Below are positions 24,248 to 32,298 of a stretch of 64,000 bases of DNA, piece by piece (position 1 is the stretch's first letter; each line of letters begins with the position of its first letter). This DNA comes from UBA668 sp041918155 (GTDB lineage Bacteria; Actinomycetota; Acidimicrobiia; Acidimicrobiales; Ilumatobacteraceae): the NCBI GenBank assembly GCA_041918155.1, contig JAYRWH010000058.1:77501-141500 (forward strand), in the 5' to 3' direction. The notes below the pieces were generated by a model. It saw only the letters and a program-made list of their open reading frames with translations, was not told the DNA's origin and searched no databases. Made by a program: the position numbers and the translations under genes.

Positions 24248-25462
24248 TCAGTCGCGGCGGATCTCGGCGCGCACCTCTTCGTCGTGCTCGCCGAGCAGGG
24301 GAGCGCGGCGGTTGGCGCCACTCTTGGTGCGGCTGAACTTGATCGGGCTGTTGGCGAACACGGTGGGCCGCTCGGCGCCGGGCGTCTCCAGCGCGACGAG
24401 CATCTCTCGCGCCGGCAGGTGCGGGTCGTCGAACAGCATCGCGTTCGTGTTCACCGGGCCGACGGGCACCTTCCCACCGAGCTCGGCGAGCACCTCCTCG
24501 GTGGTACGCGAGGCGAGCCACTCCTCGATGTAGGGCATCACCAGGCTGCGATCGGCGTTGCGCGCGCGATTGCTGTTGGTGCGCGGGTCGTCGATCCACT
24601 CGGGCTTGCCGATGATGCGGCACAGGATCGGCCAGTGGTTGGTGGGCGCGGCCATCGCGCAGGCGCCATCCTTCGTGCGGAAGATGCCGAAGGGGATGTG
24701 GATCGGGTGCTCGTTGCCGTTGGGCACGTCGGTGCGGCCCCAGTAGCTGTAGCGGTAGATCGTTTCCTCGTTGAGCGCGACGAGTGCGTCGTACATCGCC
24801 ACATCCACGAACTGGCCCTTGCCGGTGTTACGTGCCTCGTGCACCGCGGCGACGATGCCGAGCGCGAGCAGGGTGGCCGGGTAGGTGTCGCCGATGCTCG
24901 GGCCCACGCGCATGCCGACGGTGCCCTTCTCGCCGGTGGAGGCCACCAGGCCGCTCATCGCCTGGGCCACGACATCGAACGCGGGCCACTCGGCGTAGGG
25001 GCTCTCACCCGTGCGTGGATCGCCGAACCCGCGCACCGCGCCGTACACCAGGCGCGGGTTGATCTCGCTGAGCACCTCGTAGCCGATGCCCAACTTGTCG
25101 AGCACGCCGATGCGGAAGTTCTCCACCACCACATCCGCGTCGCGCACCAGTTCCTTCAGGGTCCCGCGGTCGGCTTCCTGGTTGAGGTCGAGCACGATGC
25201 TGCGCTTGGAGCGGTTGACGCTGGCGAAGTAGCCGCCGTAGTGGCGCTGCTCGTCGCCCTTGGTGAACGGGCCGCCCGAGCGGGTGAAGTCGCCCTTGGG
25301 CGGCTCGACCTTGATCACATCCGCGCCCATGTCGGCGAGCAGCATCGTGCAGAACGGCCCGGCGAGTGCGGCGGTGAGATCGATGATGCGCACGTCGGTG
25401 AGCGGCCCGCTGCGCTGGGGGAGCGGCGGCACCGCGTGGTGGTGACCCTCAGTGTGATCCAT
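24248..25462 (-). CDS. CaiB/BaiF-type (family III) CoA transferase
   Basis: 404 aa with AGGGAG before the start. Opening RIIDLTAALAGPFCTMLLADMGADVIKVE is replaced here in description by its key parts: GPFCTMLLADMGADVIK, the CoA-binding N-terminal block, and VDVAMYDAL, which contains the catalytic Asp that forms the acyl anhydride. It transfers CoA between an acyl-CoA donor and a carboxylic acid. Divergent from the LLM oxidoreductase with a 65-bp shared promoter region carrying the 25511 operator and back-to-back -10 boxes. Confidence 0.92.
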   Translation of the reverse strand: MDHTEGHHHAVPPLPQRSGPLTDVRIIDLTAALAGPFCTMLLADMGADVIKVEPPKGDFTRSGGPFTKGDEQRHYGGYFASVNRSKRSIVLDLNQEADRGTLKELVRDADVVVENFRIGVLDKLGIGYEVLSEINPRLVYGAVRGFGDPRTGESPYAEWPAFDVVAQAMSGLVASTGEKGTVGMRVGPSIGDTYPATLLALGIVAAVHEARNTGKGQFVDVAMYDALVALNEETIYRYSYWGRTDVPNGNEHPIHIPFGIFRTKDGACAMAAPTNHWPILCRIIGKPEWIDDPRTNSNRARNADRSLVMPYIEEWLASRTTEEVLAELGGKVPVGPVNTNAMLFDDPHLPAREMLVALETPGAERPTVFANSPIKFSRTKSGANRRAPLLGEHDEEVRAEIRRD

Positions 25463-25510
25463 GGTGCTCCCTGCCTACCGACCTTGGTGCTACTCCGGTT
25501 CTCGGACGTG

Positions 25511-25525
25511 GAGAGTATAGTTCTC
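25511..25525. promoter_or_regulatory. bidirectional promoter with GAGA/TTCTC operator
   Basis: GAGAGTATAGTTCTC. It contains TATAGT (25516-25521) as + strand -10 and TATACT (25519-25514) as - strand -10. The ATG of the LLM gene is at 25528, six bases after the -10, so its transcript should begin at or next to the start codon (leaderless). Near-identical sites lie at 26483-26497 and 31363-31377. Confidence 0.6.
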
Positions 25526-25527
25526 GC

Positions 25528-26490
25528 ATGCGTATCGGTCTCATGGTCGGCCCCGAGCGGGCGCGTTATTCCACGAAGGTGGAGCGCATGTTGCGCGACG
25601 CCAAGTGGGCCGAGGACAACGGGCTGCACACGGTGTGGGTGCCCCAGGTGCCCGACGAGTTCGATGCGATGACCGCGGTGGCGCTGATGGCGCAGGCCAC
25701 GTCGCGCATCGAGATCGGTACGGCCGTGGTGCCCCTGCAGTCGCGCCACCCGATCGCGCTCGTGCAGCAGTCGCTCTCCACCCAGCTGGTGGCCCAGGGG
25801 CGCTTCACGCTCGGCGTGGGCCCGTCGCACCACTGGATCATCGAAGACATGCTCGGCCTGCCGTACGACAAGCCGGCCTCCACGGTGAACGACTACCTCG
25901 ACGTGCTCGACGCGGCCATGGCCGGCCCGGGCACGATCGAGGTGCAGAACAACTCGTTCCGCATCAACAACCCGATGTACGTCACCGACGCGCCGCGCAT
26001 GCAGGTGATGATCGCCGCGCTCGGCCCGGTGATGTTGAAGATCGCCGGCTCGCGCACGGATGGCACGATCCTGTGGCTGGCCGACGAGAAGGCGATCGGG
26101 TCGTACATCGCCCCGCGCATCAACGAGGCTGCGGTCGCCGCCGGCCGCCCGGCACCCCGCGTCGTTGCCGGCGTGCCGGTGACCCTGTGTCTGCCCAGTG
26201 AGGTGGAGGCTGCCAAGGCCCGCGCCAACCGGGTGCTCAGCGAGTCGAGCATCTCGCCCAACTATCAGCGCCTGCTCGACAAGGGCGATGCCACCAGCGT
26301 CGGCGACATCCTCGCCGCCGGCGACGAGGAGATGGTGCGCCGCCGCATCCAGTCGTTCGTCGATGCCGGCACCACCGACATCTCGGTGCGGGTGGTGCCC
26401 ATCGGTGAGACCCGCGATGAGTTGATCGCCTCGATGCAGCGCACCCGCGAGTTCGTCGCCGCGCTGGCGCAGGAGACCCGCGGAGAGTAA
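25528..26490 (+). CDS. LLM-class F420-dependent oxidoreductase
   Basis: 320 aa. Starts MRIGLMVGPE and carries EIGTAVVPLQSRHP and GVGPSHHWI, the luciferase-like TIM barrel with the F420/FMN site of actinobacterial members. No ribosome site precedes the ATG, and a -10 TATAGT lies six bases upstream, so it is probably translated from a leaderless mRNA. It probably reduces or oxidises an alpha,beta-unsaturated or alcohol intermediate with F420. Followed by an amidohydrolase gene behind a copy of the same operator. Confidence 0.85.
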   Translation: MRIGLMVGPERARYSTKVERMLRDAKWAEDNGLHTVWVPQVPDEFDAMTAVALMAQATSRIEIGTAVVPLQSRHPIALVQQSLSTQLVAQGRFTLGVGPSHHWIIEDMLGLPYDKPASTVNDYLDVLDAAMAGPGTIEVQNNSFRINNPMYVTDAPRMQVMIAALGPVMLKIAGSRTDGTILWLADEKAIGSYIAPRINEAAVAAGRPAPRVVAGVPVTLCLPSEVEAAKARANRVLSESSISPNYQRLLDKGDATSVGDILAAGDEEMVRRRIQSFVDAGTTDISVRVVPIGETRDELIASMQRTREFVAALAQETRGE

Positions 26491-26497
26491 GGTTCTC
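26483..26497. promoter_or_regulatory. GAGA/TTCTC operator copy before an amidohydrolase gene
   Basis: GAGAGTAAGGTTCTC differs from the 25511 site at two bases. It overlaps the LLM stop codon. A further palindrome, GTAAGG-TTCT-CCTTAC (26487-26502), is embedded in it. The next gene starts at 26551. Confidence 0.5.
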
Positions 26498-26550
26498 CTT
26501 ACACGGTTACGACGGTCTCACTGACAGCGGCCGATCTCACAGGGGGAACG

Positions 26551-27756
26551 ATGACCTCGCTCAATGGCATTCCGGTGTTCGACGCCGACAACCACTTCTA
26601 CGAGACCACCGAGGCGTTCACCCGCTACCTGCCCAAGCAGTACCAGAACGCGATCCAGTATGTGCAGGTGAACGGCCGCACCAAGCTGGCCGTCGGCGGC
26701 AAGATCACCGAGTACATCCCCAACCCCACCTTCGACAAGGTGGCTCGTCCTGGTGCCCAGGAGCAGTACTACCGCGTGGGCAACCCGAACGGGCTCAGCC
26801 GGCGGGAACTGTTCGGCGAGCCCATCGCCTCGCCGCCGTCGTACCGCAACGCGGAGGATCGCATCAAGCTGATGGACGAGCAGGGCATCGACCGCACCCT
26901 GATGTTCCCCACCCTGGCCAGCGTGCTCGAAGAGCGCATGAAGCACGACCCCGAGTTCCTCCATGCGGCCATCCACGCGCTCAATCAGTGGATGCACGAG
27001 GAGTGGCCGTTCCAGTACGAGAACCGCATCTACAGCACCCCCGTCATCACCCTGCCGATCGTCGACAAGGCGATCGAAGAGCTCGACTGGCTGCTCGAGC
27101 GCGGCGCCAAGGCGATCCTCATCCGCCCCGCGCCGGTGCCCGGCTACAAAGGTCCGCGGTCGTTCGCCCTTCCCGAGTTCGATCCGTTCTGGAAGAAGAT
27201 CGTCGAGAACGACGTGCTGGTGTGCCTGCACTCCAGCGACAGTGGCTACGACCGCTGGGCCAACGAGTGGACGGGCAGCGACCGCGAATTCCTGCCGTTC
27301 CAGCCCACAGCGTTCCGCATGCTGTGGTCGTGGCGTCCGATCGAGGACGCCGTCGCGTCGCTGATCATGGAGGGGTGCCTGGCGCGCTTCCCCGAGCTGA
27401 AGATCCTCATCGTCGAGAACGGCGCCAGCTGGCTCACGCCACTGCAGAAGGCGATGAAGGACCTGTGGAAGAAGATGCCGCAGAACTTCCCCGAGGAGCC
27501 CATCGCGGCGATGCGGCGTAACATCAGCCTCAGCCCGTTCTGGGAAGAGGACTACGCCGCCATCGCCGACCAGCTGGGGCAAGAGCACATCATGTTCGGC
27601 AGCGACTACCCGCACCCTGAGGGTCTTGCCGACCCGGTGATGTTCGTCAACGACCTCGCCCACCTCGGCGACGAGCAGCTTCGCCGCGCCATGGGTGGCA
27701 ACCTGGCCAAGCTGATCGGCGTGGAGAACACCCCACTGGTGAACCGCAAGGGTTAG
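26551..27756 (+). CDS. amidohydrolase family protein (PF04909-type)
   Basis: 401 aa; GGGGGAA precedes the ATG. N-terminal FDADNHFYE, late FGSDYPHPEGLADP, and the RPAPVPGYKGPRS block make it a close paralogue of the protein at 21608. The first metal position is again Asp rather than His. The two copies are under different operators (GAGA/TTCTC here, RTCAAC-N6-GTTGAC there), so they probably serve different branches or steps. Likely a decarboxylase or hydrolase on an unsaturated acid. Cytoplasmic; no signal peptide. Confidence 0.85.
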   Translation: MTSLNGIPVFDADNHFYETTEAFTRYLPKQYQNAIQYVQVNGRTKLAVGGKITEYIPNPTFDKVARPGAQEQYYRVGNPNGLSRRELFGEPIASPPSYRNAEDRIKLMDEQGIDRTLMFPTLASVLEERMKHDPEFLHAAIHALNQWMHEEWPFQYENRIYSTPVITLPIVDKAIEELDWLLERGAKAILIRPAPVPGYKGPRSFALPEFDPFWKKIVENDVLVCLHSSDSGYDRWANEWTGSDREFLPFQPTAFRMLWSWRPIEDAVASLIMEGCLARFPELKILIVENGASWLTPLQKAMKDLWKKMPQNFPEEPIAAMRRNISLSPFWEEDYAAIADQLGQEHIMFGSDYPHPEGLADPVMFVNDLAHLGDEQLRRAMGGNLAKLIGVENTPLVNRKG

Positions 27757-27902
27757 CGGGTTCGCCTGCCGCAGCGCCGTCGGGTGTCGTGCTGAGCTGT
27801 GGTTCACCTCTCTCGGACGCGGGCGCGAGAGTGGAGACACGTGTTGGACGTCACTTCGGGTTCGATCCGTACCGACGCGTCCTCGGAAGGGTGTGGTTCC
27901 AA

Positions 27903-28299
27903 ATGACTGCCCACATCGGTCGGCGGCAGGACGAGCCGTCGTTCAGAGCGACAGCTCAGCCGTCGGAAGCGTTCGATTCGCTGCGCAGATGGTGGGCGCA
28001 TCGATGGGTGCGTGTGGTGCTCGCCGTCGTGGCCGTGATGTTGGTCGCGCTGACGGCAGTGCAGAAACTGTGGATCCGACGAGCAGCGCTACAACCTCTG
28101 CGGAAGCGGGATCGGCGGAGGACCATCGGCAGACGGCAGCGGTGTGCGGGTACAGGAGGAGCGAATTCGCCCGAGCGAGGTGTTCCGCCCAGCGGCGGAC
28201 ATGGTCACAGCGGTGGAGGACATGGGCGAGAACGCCGACACCCTGACCGACCTGGCTGCCAAGGCCTTCCGCGATCGCGGCGGGAGCGGCGACCAGTGA
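27903..28299 (+). pseudogene. frameshifted gene for a single-pass membrane protein
   Basis: Read in one frame from ATG 27903: a basic leader, then RWVRVVLAVVAVMLVALTA, a good membrane helix (about 28005-28056). The sequence that would be a normal outer linker (SAETVDPTSSATTSAEAGSAED, given here as its Ser/Thr/Ala-rich character) continues only in the next frame. A plausible helical end (EVFRPAADMVTAVEDMGENA) appears in the third frame, stopping at 28299. Two frameshifts, or two sequencing errors, would explain this. No family recognised. The rest of the 27757-28385 gap shows nothing else. Confidence 0.4.
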
Positions 28300-28385
28300 C
28301 GCCGGCGTGGTCGGTATCGATGTCCGATCGCCGGTGCACCCCGCTCCCGGAGCTGTTCGGGTCGGGCTGAGTTCGCGTTTCCTCA

Positions 28386-29150
28386 CTACTTGGCGTTGCG
28401 GGCCACGAACGACTGCACGTCGTCGGTGTCGAAGGAGTGGTACTCGGCACCGAGGGCGAAGTCGATCGTGGCGAGCACGGCGCGCTCGGCGTGGAGGTTG
28501 AGGATGCGCTTGGTGTTCTCGACCGCGTACTGGGGCAGCTTGGCGATGCGGTGGGCGCACTTGAGAGCGGCCTCGAACTCCTCGCCCGGCTCGCACAGAT
28601 GGTTCACCAGGCCCATCTGGTGGGCGCGCTCGGCGGTGATGCGATCTCCGGTGAAGGCGAACTCCTTGGCCAACATCAGGCTGGTGTGCAGCGGCCACAG
28701 GATCGGGCCACCGTCGGCGGCCACCAGGCCCACCACCACGTGCGGGTCGGCGAGGTGGGCCTTGCGCGACATGAACACCATGTCGGAGAGCGCCACCACG
28801 CTGCAGCCCAGGCCCACGGCGGGCCCGTTCACCGCCGCCACCACGGGCACGCGGCACGCCAGCATGTTGACCACCAGGCGCTTGCCCGTGTCGATCGAGA
28901 TGCGCCGCAGGGCGGGGTCGCCGGCGAGCTGCTTGAGGTAGGCGAAATCGCCGCCGGCGGAGAATGCCTTGCCGTTGCCGGTGACGACGACGGCGCGCAC
29001 CTCGCGGTCCGCGCTGAGCTGGGGGAACAGGTCGGCAAGGCCCTCGTGCAGGTCGTGATTGACCGCGTTGAGGTCTTCGGGGCGGTTCAGGCGGACGATG
29101 CGCAACGGCCCATCGGCCTCGACGGTGATCTCTGCGGGCATGTCGTACAT
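28386..29150 (-). CDS. enoyl-CoA hydratase/isomerase (crotonase) family protein
   Basis: 254 aa from ATG 29150 (ATG 29141 possible). Oxyanion-hole blocks AFSAGGDFAYL and NGPAVGLGCSV are clear, and TGDRITAERAHQMGLVN is the crotonase helix with its Glu. The first catalytic Glu position of rat hydratase appears to be His (DPHVVVG), so water addition may be altered or it may be an isomerase or hydrolase-type member. Last gene of the ACAD operon 31289-28386; its start is eight bases after the preceding stop. Confidence 0.85.
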   Translation of the reverse strand: MYDMPAEITVEADGPLRIVRLNRPEDLNAVNHDLHEGLADLFPQLSADREVRAVVVTGNGKAFSAGGDFAYLKQLAGDPALRRISIDTGKRLVVNMLACRVPVVAAVNGPAVGLGCSVVALSDMVFMSRKAHLADPHVVVGLVAADGGPILWPLHTSLMLAKEFAFTGDRITAERAHQMGLVNHLCEPGEEFEAALKCAHRIAKLPQYAVENTKRILNLHAERAVLATIDFALGAEYHSFDTDDVQSFVARNAK

Positions 29151-29157
29151 GGCGGAC

Positions 29158-30291
29158 CTACTTCGTGGGGAGCCCGAGGATGCGGGTGGCGATGATGTTC
29201 TTCTGGATCTGCGACGTGCCGCCCATGACGCTCTGCGCCCGGCTGTACAGGTAGAAGTCGAGCAGTTCGCCGTTGGTGCCGTTGATCGCCGCGGCGCCAC
29301 CGAGGCCGAGGGCGGCGTGGCCGACGGCCTGCTCGGCCCACGTCATCAACAGCTTGTCGATGCTGCCGTCGGGGCCGTGCACGACGCCGTCGAAGCGCTC
29401 GGAAAGGCGGCGGGCGGTGTGCAGGCGCAACATCTCGGCCTGCACGAAGGCCCACGCCAGTTCTTCGGCACGTTCGGCCGACACCGCCGTGGGGTCGGCC
29501 TGGGCGATCGCTTCCAGCTCGTGCACCATCTTCAGGTAGCGGGCGGCGAAGCCCAGCTCGGCCGGCTCGCGCTCGTGGCTGACGACGGTCATCGCCAGGG
29601 GCCAACCCTCACCCGGTTCACCGATCATGTTTGCCGCCGGCACGCGGACGTCGTCGAAGGTGACCTGGCCGAACTCGGTGGTGATGCCGTTGATCATCCG
29701 TAGCGGGCGCTGCTCGATGCCCGGCGCGCTCATCGGCACTGCGAACGCGGAGAGTCCCTTGTGCTTGGCCACGTTCGGGTCGGTGCGGGCGAGCACGATG
29801 CACAACTCGGCGACGTCGCTGTAGCTCGTCCAGATCTTGTGGCCGTTGATCACGTACTCGTCGCCGTCGAGCACGGCGGTGGTGCGCAGCGAGGCGAGAT
29901 CGGAGCCGGCCTCGGGCTCGCTGAAACCCTGGCACCAGCGATCGCGACCGTTGATCAGCCCGGGCAGGAAACGATCCTTGATGGCCTCGCTGCCGTGGCG
30001 GCTGACGCCCTGGATCAGGTAACCGAGGCTCGGCTTGGGCGGGGCGCCGGCGCGTGCCAGCTCCTCATCCACGATCACCTCGCACACGGGCGGCAGCTCG
30101 CGGCCGCCGTACTTCGCCGGCCAGGTGAGCGCGAAGAAGCCCGCGTCGTAGAGCGTGCGGTGCCAGTCGCCCAGCGCCGTCCAGTAGCCGTCGTCGCTGT
30201 GCGAGCGCTTCACCGAGGCGCCCTGGTCGGCCAGCCAGCTGCGGATGCGGGAGCGGAACTCGGCCTCTTCGGGTGAGTCGTGGAAGTTCAC
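29158..30291 (-). CDS. acyl-CoA dehydrogenase, large subunit of a likely heteromeric pair
   Basis: 377 aa; GTG start overlaps the stop of the ACAD gene upstream (GTGA). It has FSEPEAGSDLASL, KIWTSYSDVAELC and GGTSQIQKNIIATRILGLP. The medium-chain catalytic Glu position is Gly here. In actinobacterial sterol catabolism adjacent fadE genes encode alpha2beta2 enzymes (for example FadE28-FadE29), and this coupled pair with the 333-aa partner fits that plan. It dehydrogenates a CoA-linked side chain or ring. Confidence 0.9.
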   Translation of the reverse strand: MNFHDSPEEAEFRSRIRSWLADQGASVKRSHSDDGYWTALGDWHRTLYDAGFFALTWPAKYGGRELPPVCEVIVDEELARAGAPPKPSLGYLIQGVSRHGSEAIKDRFLPGLINGRDRWCQGFSEPEAGSDLASLRTTAVLDGDEYVINGHKIWTSYSDVAELCIVLARTDPNVAKHKGLSAFAVPMSAPGIEQRPLRMINGITTEFGQVTFDDVRVPAANMIGEPGEGWPLAMTVVSHEREPAELGFAARYLKMVHELEAIAQADPTAVSAERAEELAWAFVQAEMLRLHTARRLSERFDGVVHGPDGSIDKLLMTWAEQAVGHAALGLGGAAAINGTNGELLDFYLYSRAQSVMGGTSQIQKNIIATRILGLPTK

Positions 30292-31289
30292 AGGGTGGCT
30301 CCCCAACGGTGACCGGCGAGCAGCGCCAGTTGGGCGCCGTCGCCGCCGAACAGATCGGTGGCCAGCAGGCTGCGGCGCAGGAACACGTGGGCCATGCACT
30401 CCCACGTGTTGCCGATGCCGCCGTGCACCTGGATCGAGGTCTCGCACACCGTGCGGGCGGCCCGCGCCGCATAGGCCTTGGCCACTGCTGCGGCCTGGCG
30501 GGCCTCGGTGGGGGAGAGCGCATCCACCGCCCAGGCGGCGTGGATCATCGCGCTGTGGGCACCTTCGGTGAGCGTCGTGGCCTCGGCCAGCAGGTGCTGC
30601 ACGGCCTGGTACGAACCGATCGGTGCGCCGTATTGGCGGCGCTCCTTGGCGTACTCGACGGCCAGCTCGAGCGCGCCCTCCATCGCCCCCACGAGGTCGG
30701 CCGCGGTGAGTGCGACACCGAGCGCGTACCAGGCGTCGAGCGAGTCGACCGACAGCGGTGTGGTGCCGGCGAGGAGAGTGGCCACCGCGTCTGCCCCGAT
30801 GCGGGCGATCTCGCGGGTGAGATCGACGGTGATCTCCGAGCCGGCGAGTGCCACCTCGGCGAGGCTGCCATCCTCGGTGAGCAGCAGGGCCGAGGTGCAC
30901 CCGGCAGCGTCGATCGCGACCGCAGGCGAACCGGCCACGGCCAGGGTGGTGAGATCGCTGCCGACGGCGATGGTGCGCGCGGTGCCATCCGGATCGAGGC
31001 CGGCGCGGCGCAGCAGGTCGTGGGCCAGCACCGGCCCGAGGTAGGCGGTGTCGCAACCGCGCCGCGAGAGCGCGCGGATCACGAACGCCGGCTCGGCGCC
31101 CGAGGCCATCGGCTCGTCGGTCGTGCCGGTGCGCAGTTCGCGCCACCCCGACTGTTCGAGCGCGGCGGCGAGCTTGCCGCGGCGCTCGACGTCGTCGAGG
31201 TCGCCGACGGCGCCCGGGCCCAGTTTCAGGGCCAGGCGATCGGCGGCATCGATGAGTTCACGTTGTTCCGGTGAGGGTCTGGCGTCCAC
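30288..31289 (-). CDS. acyl-CoA dehydrogenase, small subunit of a likely heteromeric pair
   Basis: 333 aa, GTG start with AGGAGA upstream. The N-terminal and middle domains are shortened relative to homotetrameric ACADs, while the C-terminal helical part is normal (AKERRQYGAPIGSYQAVQHLL, QVHGGIGNTWECMAHVFLRR). That reduced layout is typical of the partner subunit in alpha2beta2 ACADs. First gene of the three-gene operon 31289-28386, preceded by the operator at 31363-31377. Confidence 0.88.
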   Translation of the reverse strand: MDARPSPEQRELIDAADRLALKLGPGAVGDLDDVERRGKLAAALEQSGWRELRTGTTDEPMASGAEPAFVIRALSRRGCDTAYLGPVLAHDLLRRAGLDPDGTARTIAVGSDLTTLAVAGSPAVAIDAAGCTSALLLTEDGSLAEVALAGSEITVDLTREIARIGADAVATLLAGTTPLSVDSLDAWYALGVALTAADLVGAMEGALELAVEYAKERRQYGAPIGSYQAVQHLLAEATTLTEGAHSAMIHAAWAVDALSPTEARQAAAVAKAYAARAARTVCETSIQVHGGIGNTWECMAHVFLRRSLLATDLFGGDGAQLALLAGHRWGATL

Positions 31290-31362
31290 GGCGTCTCCTG
31301 AGCGGGAAACCGTGACGATAGCGCGTGTTCGCGAGGGAACGAAAGGTGGGCTATCAGAACGG

Positions 31363-31377
31363 GAGAACGTGGTTCTC
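31363..31377. promoter_or_regulatory. GAGAAC-GTG-GTTCTC operator before the ACAD operon
   Basis: A perfect inverted repeat with a three-base centre, 74 bases upstream of the ACAD start at 31289. On the minus strand TGATAG (near 31357-31352) is a possible -10 just downstream, so the operator would cover the -35. It matches the arms of the sites at 25511 and 26483. Confidence 0.6.
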
Positions 31378-31400
31378 GCGGTCGGCCGCGGGGGGCGGGC

Positions 31401-32123
31401 TCAGCGGCGGGCAGCGACCGCCGCGTGATGTGCGGCGGCGACATCATCGGGGGCGATGGCGTGCAGGCAGAACTCCCACACCTCGTCGGGCGTGAGCGGC
31501 TGGCGCCCCCCACCCACTGTGCGTCCGGCGATCACCGTCGCTGTCTGCACCAGCATCGCGGCCATGCGCCGCGGCTTGCCGGGGCGCAACAGGTGCTCCG
31601 CGGCCGCGTCGGCCATGATCGACGACAAGTAATCGATCTGCGGCGTCCAGGTGAGGGCCACCTCATCGGGATGGTCGAGCAGCAGACGCTGCCCGAACTC
31701 CCAGAACAGCGGCTGCACAGACGTGCGGCCGGGTGCGCACAACTCGTGCAACAGGTGCACCACCTGGCGCAGGCGCTCGAGCGGGTCACCGCTCCCGGTG
31801 AGTTCTTTCATGCGTGTCAGTGACGACGCCATCTCCTGCTCGAACAGCGCGAGCAGCAGCTCGTGCTTGCCGCTGAAGTACTGGTAGAAGCTGCGCAGCG
31901 ACTGCTTCGAGCGGTCGACCACTTCCTGCACGGTGAACTCGGTGGACTCCTTCTCGGCGATGATCTCGCGAGCGGAGTCGAGGAAGCGTTGCACGCGCTT
32001 CGCGGCACGCTGGCGAGCCGACTGGGTGGAGCGATCGATGGCTCGCTGCTGCCACGCCGGCTCGGCGGAGCCCTCGGCCTCCTCCACGAGGAGAGCGGAT
32101 TCGGCGACGTCGGGCATGTCCAT
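31401..32123 (-). CDS. TetR family transcriptional regulator
   Basis: 240 aa with an acidic N-terminal extension of about 45 residues before the helix-turn-helix (AREIIAEKESTEFTVQEVV and then QSLRSFYQYFSGKHELL). It lies directly upstream of the ACAD operon and 111 bases before its start. It is the nearest regulator to the GAGA/TTCTC operators and so the first candidate to bind them (inference). Divergent from the MDR gene at 32299. The long acidic leader is unusual for TetR proteins. Confidence 0.88.
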   Translation of the reverse strand: MDMPDVAESALLVEEAEGSAEPAWQQRAIDRSTQSARQRAAKRVQRFLDSAREIIAEKESTEFTVQEVVDRSKQSLRSFYQYFSGKHELLLALFEQEMASSLTRMKELTGSGDPLERLRQVVHLLHELCAPGRTSVQPLFWEFGQRLLLDHPDEVALTWTPQIDYLSSIMADAAAEHLLRPGKPRRMAAMLVQTATVIAGRTVGGGRQPLTPDEVWEFCLHAIAPDDVAAAHHAAVAARR

Positions 32124-32217
32124 AGCTTATGGGTCCTGAAATTCGATGCGAGTGATGGTGCCCGCTGGCGGGCAACCGTTCACGCCTCGCAAGAGGCTCA
32201 TTTCCTGTCGACGATAG

Positions 32218-32223
32218 TATAGT
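32218..32223 (+). promoter_or_regulatory. candidate -10 box of the MDR-ACAD operon
   Basis: TATAGT, the same hexamer found at 25516 and 36682. Transcription would start near 32230, giving a leader of about 70 bases before ATG 32299. No clear -35 is present. Confidence 0.4.
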
Positions 32224-32258
32224 TTCCGGCCCTGTGGGGAAGTCGGGGAACCACCAGC

Positions 32259-32297
32259 CACGAAGACGGCACGAGCGGCACGAAGGGGGCACGAAGG
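32259..32297 (+). repeat. four short direct repeats of CACGAAG in the leader
   Basis: CACGAAG (32259), CACGAG (32270), CACGAAG (32279) and CACGAAG (32290) occur at intervals of 11, 9 and 11 bases. The last includes the GAAGG that serves as ribosome site for ATG 32299. The spacing is close to one DNA turn, so they could also be a protein-binding array. Confidence 0.4.
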
Positions 32298-32298
32298 T

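Noticed and set aside
22913..25672. 919-aa plus-strand open frame
   Set aside because: Antisense to TetR, lipoprotein and CoA-transferase genes, all well supported; no recognisable motif.
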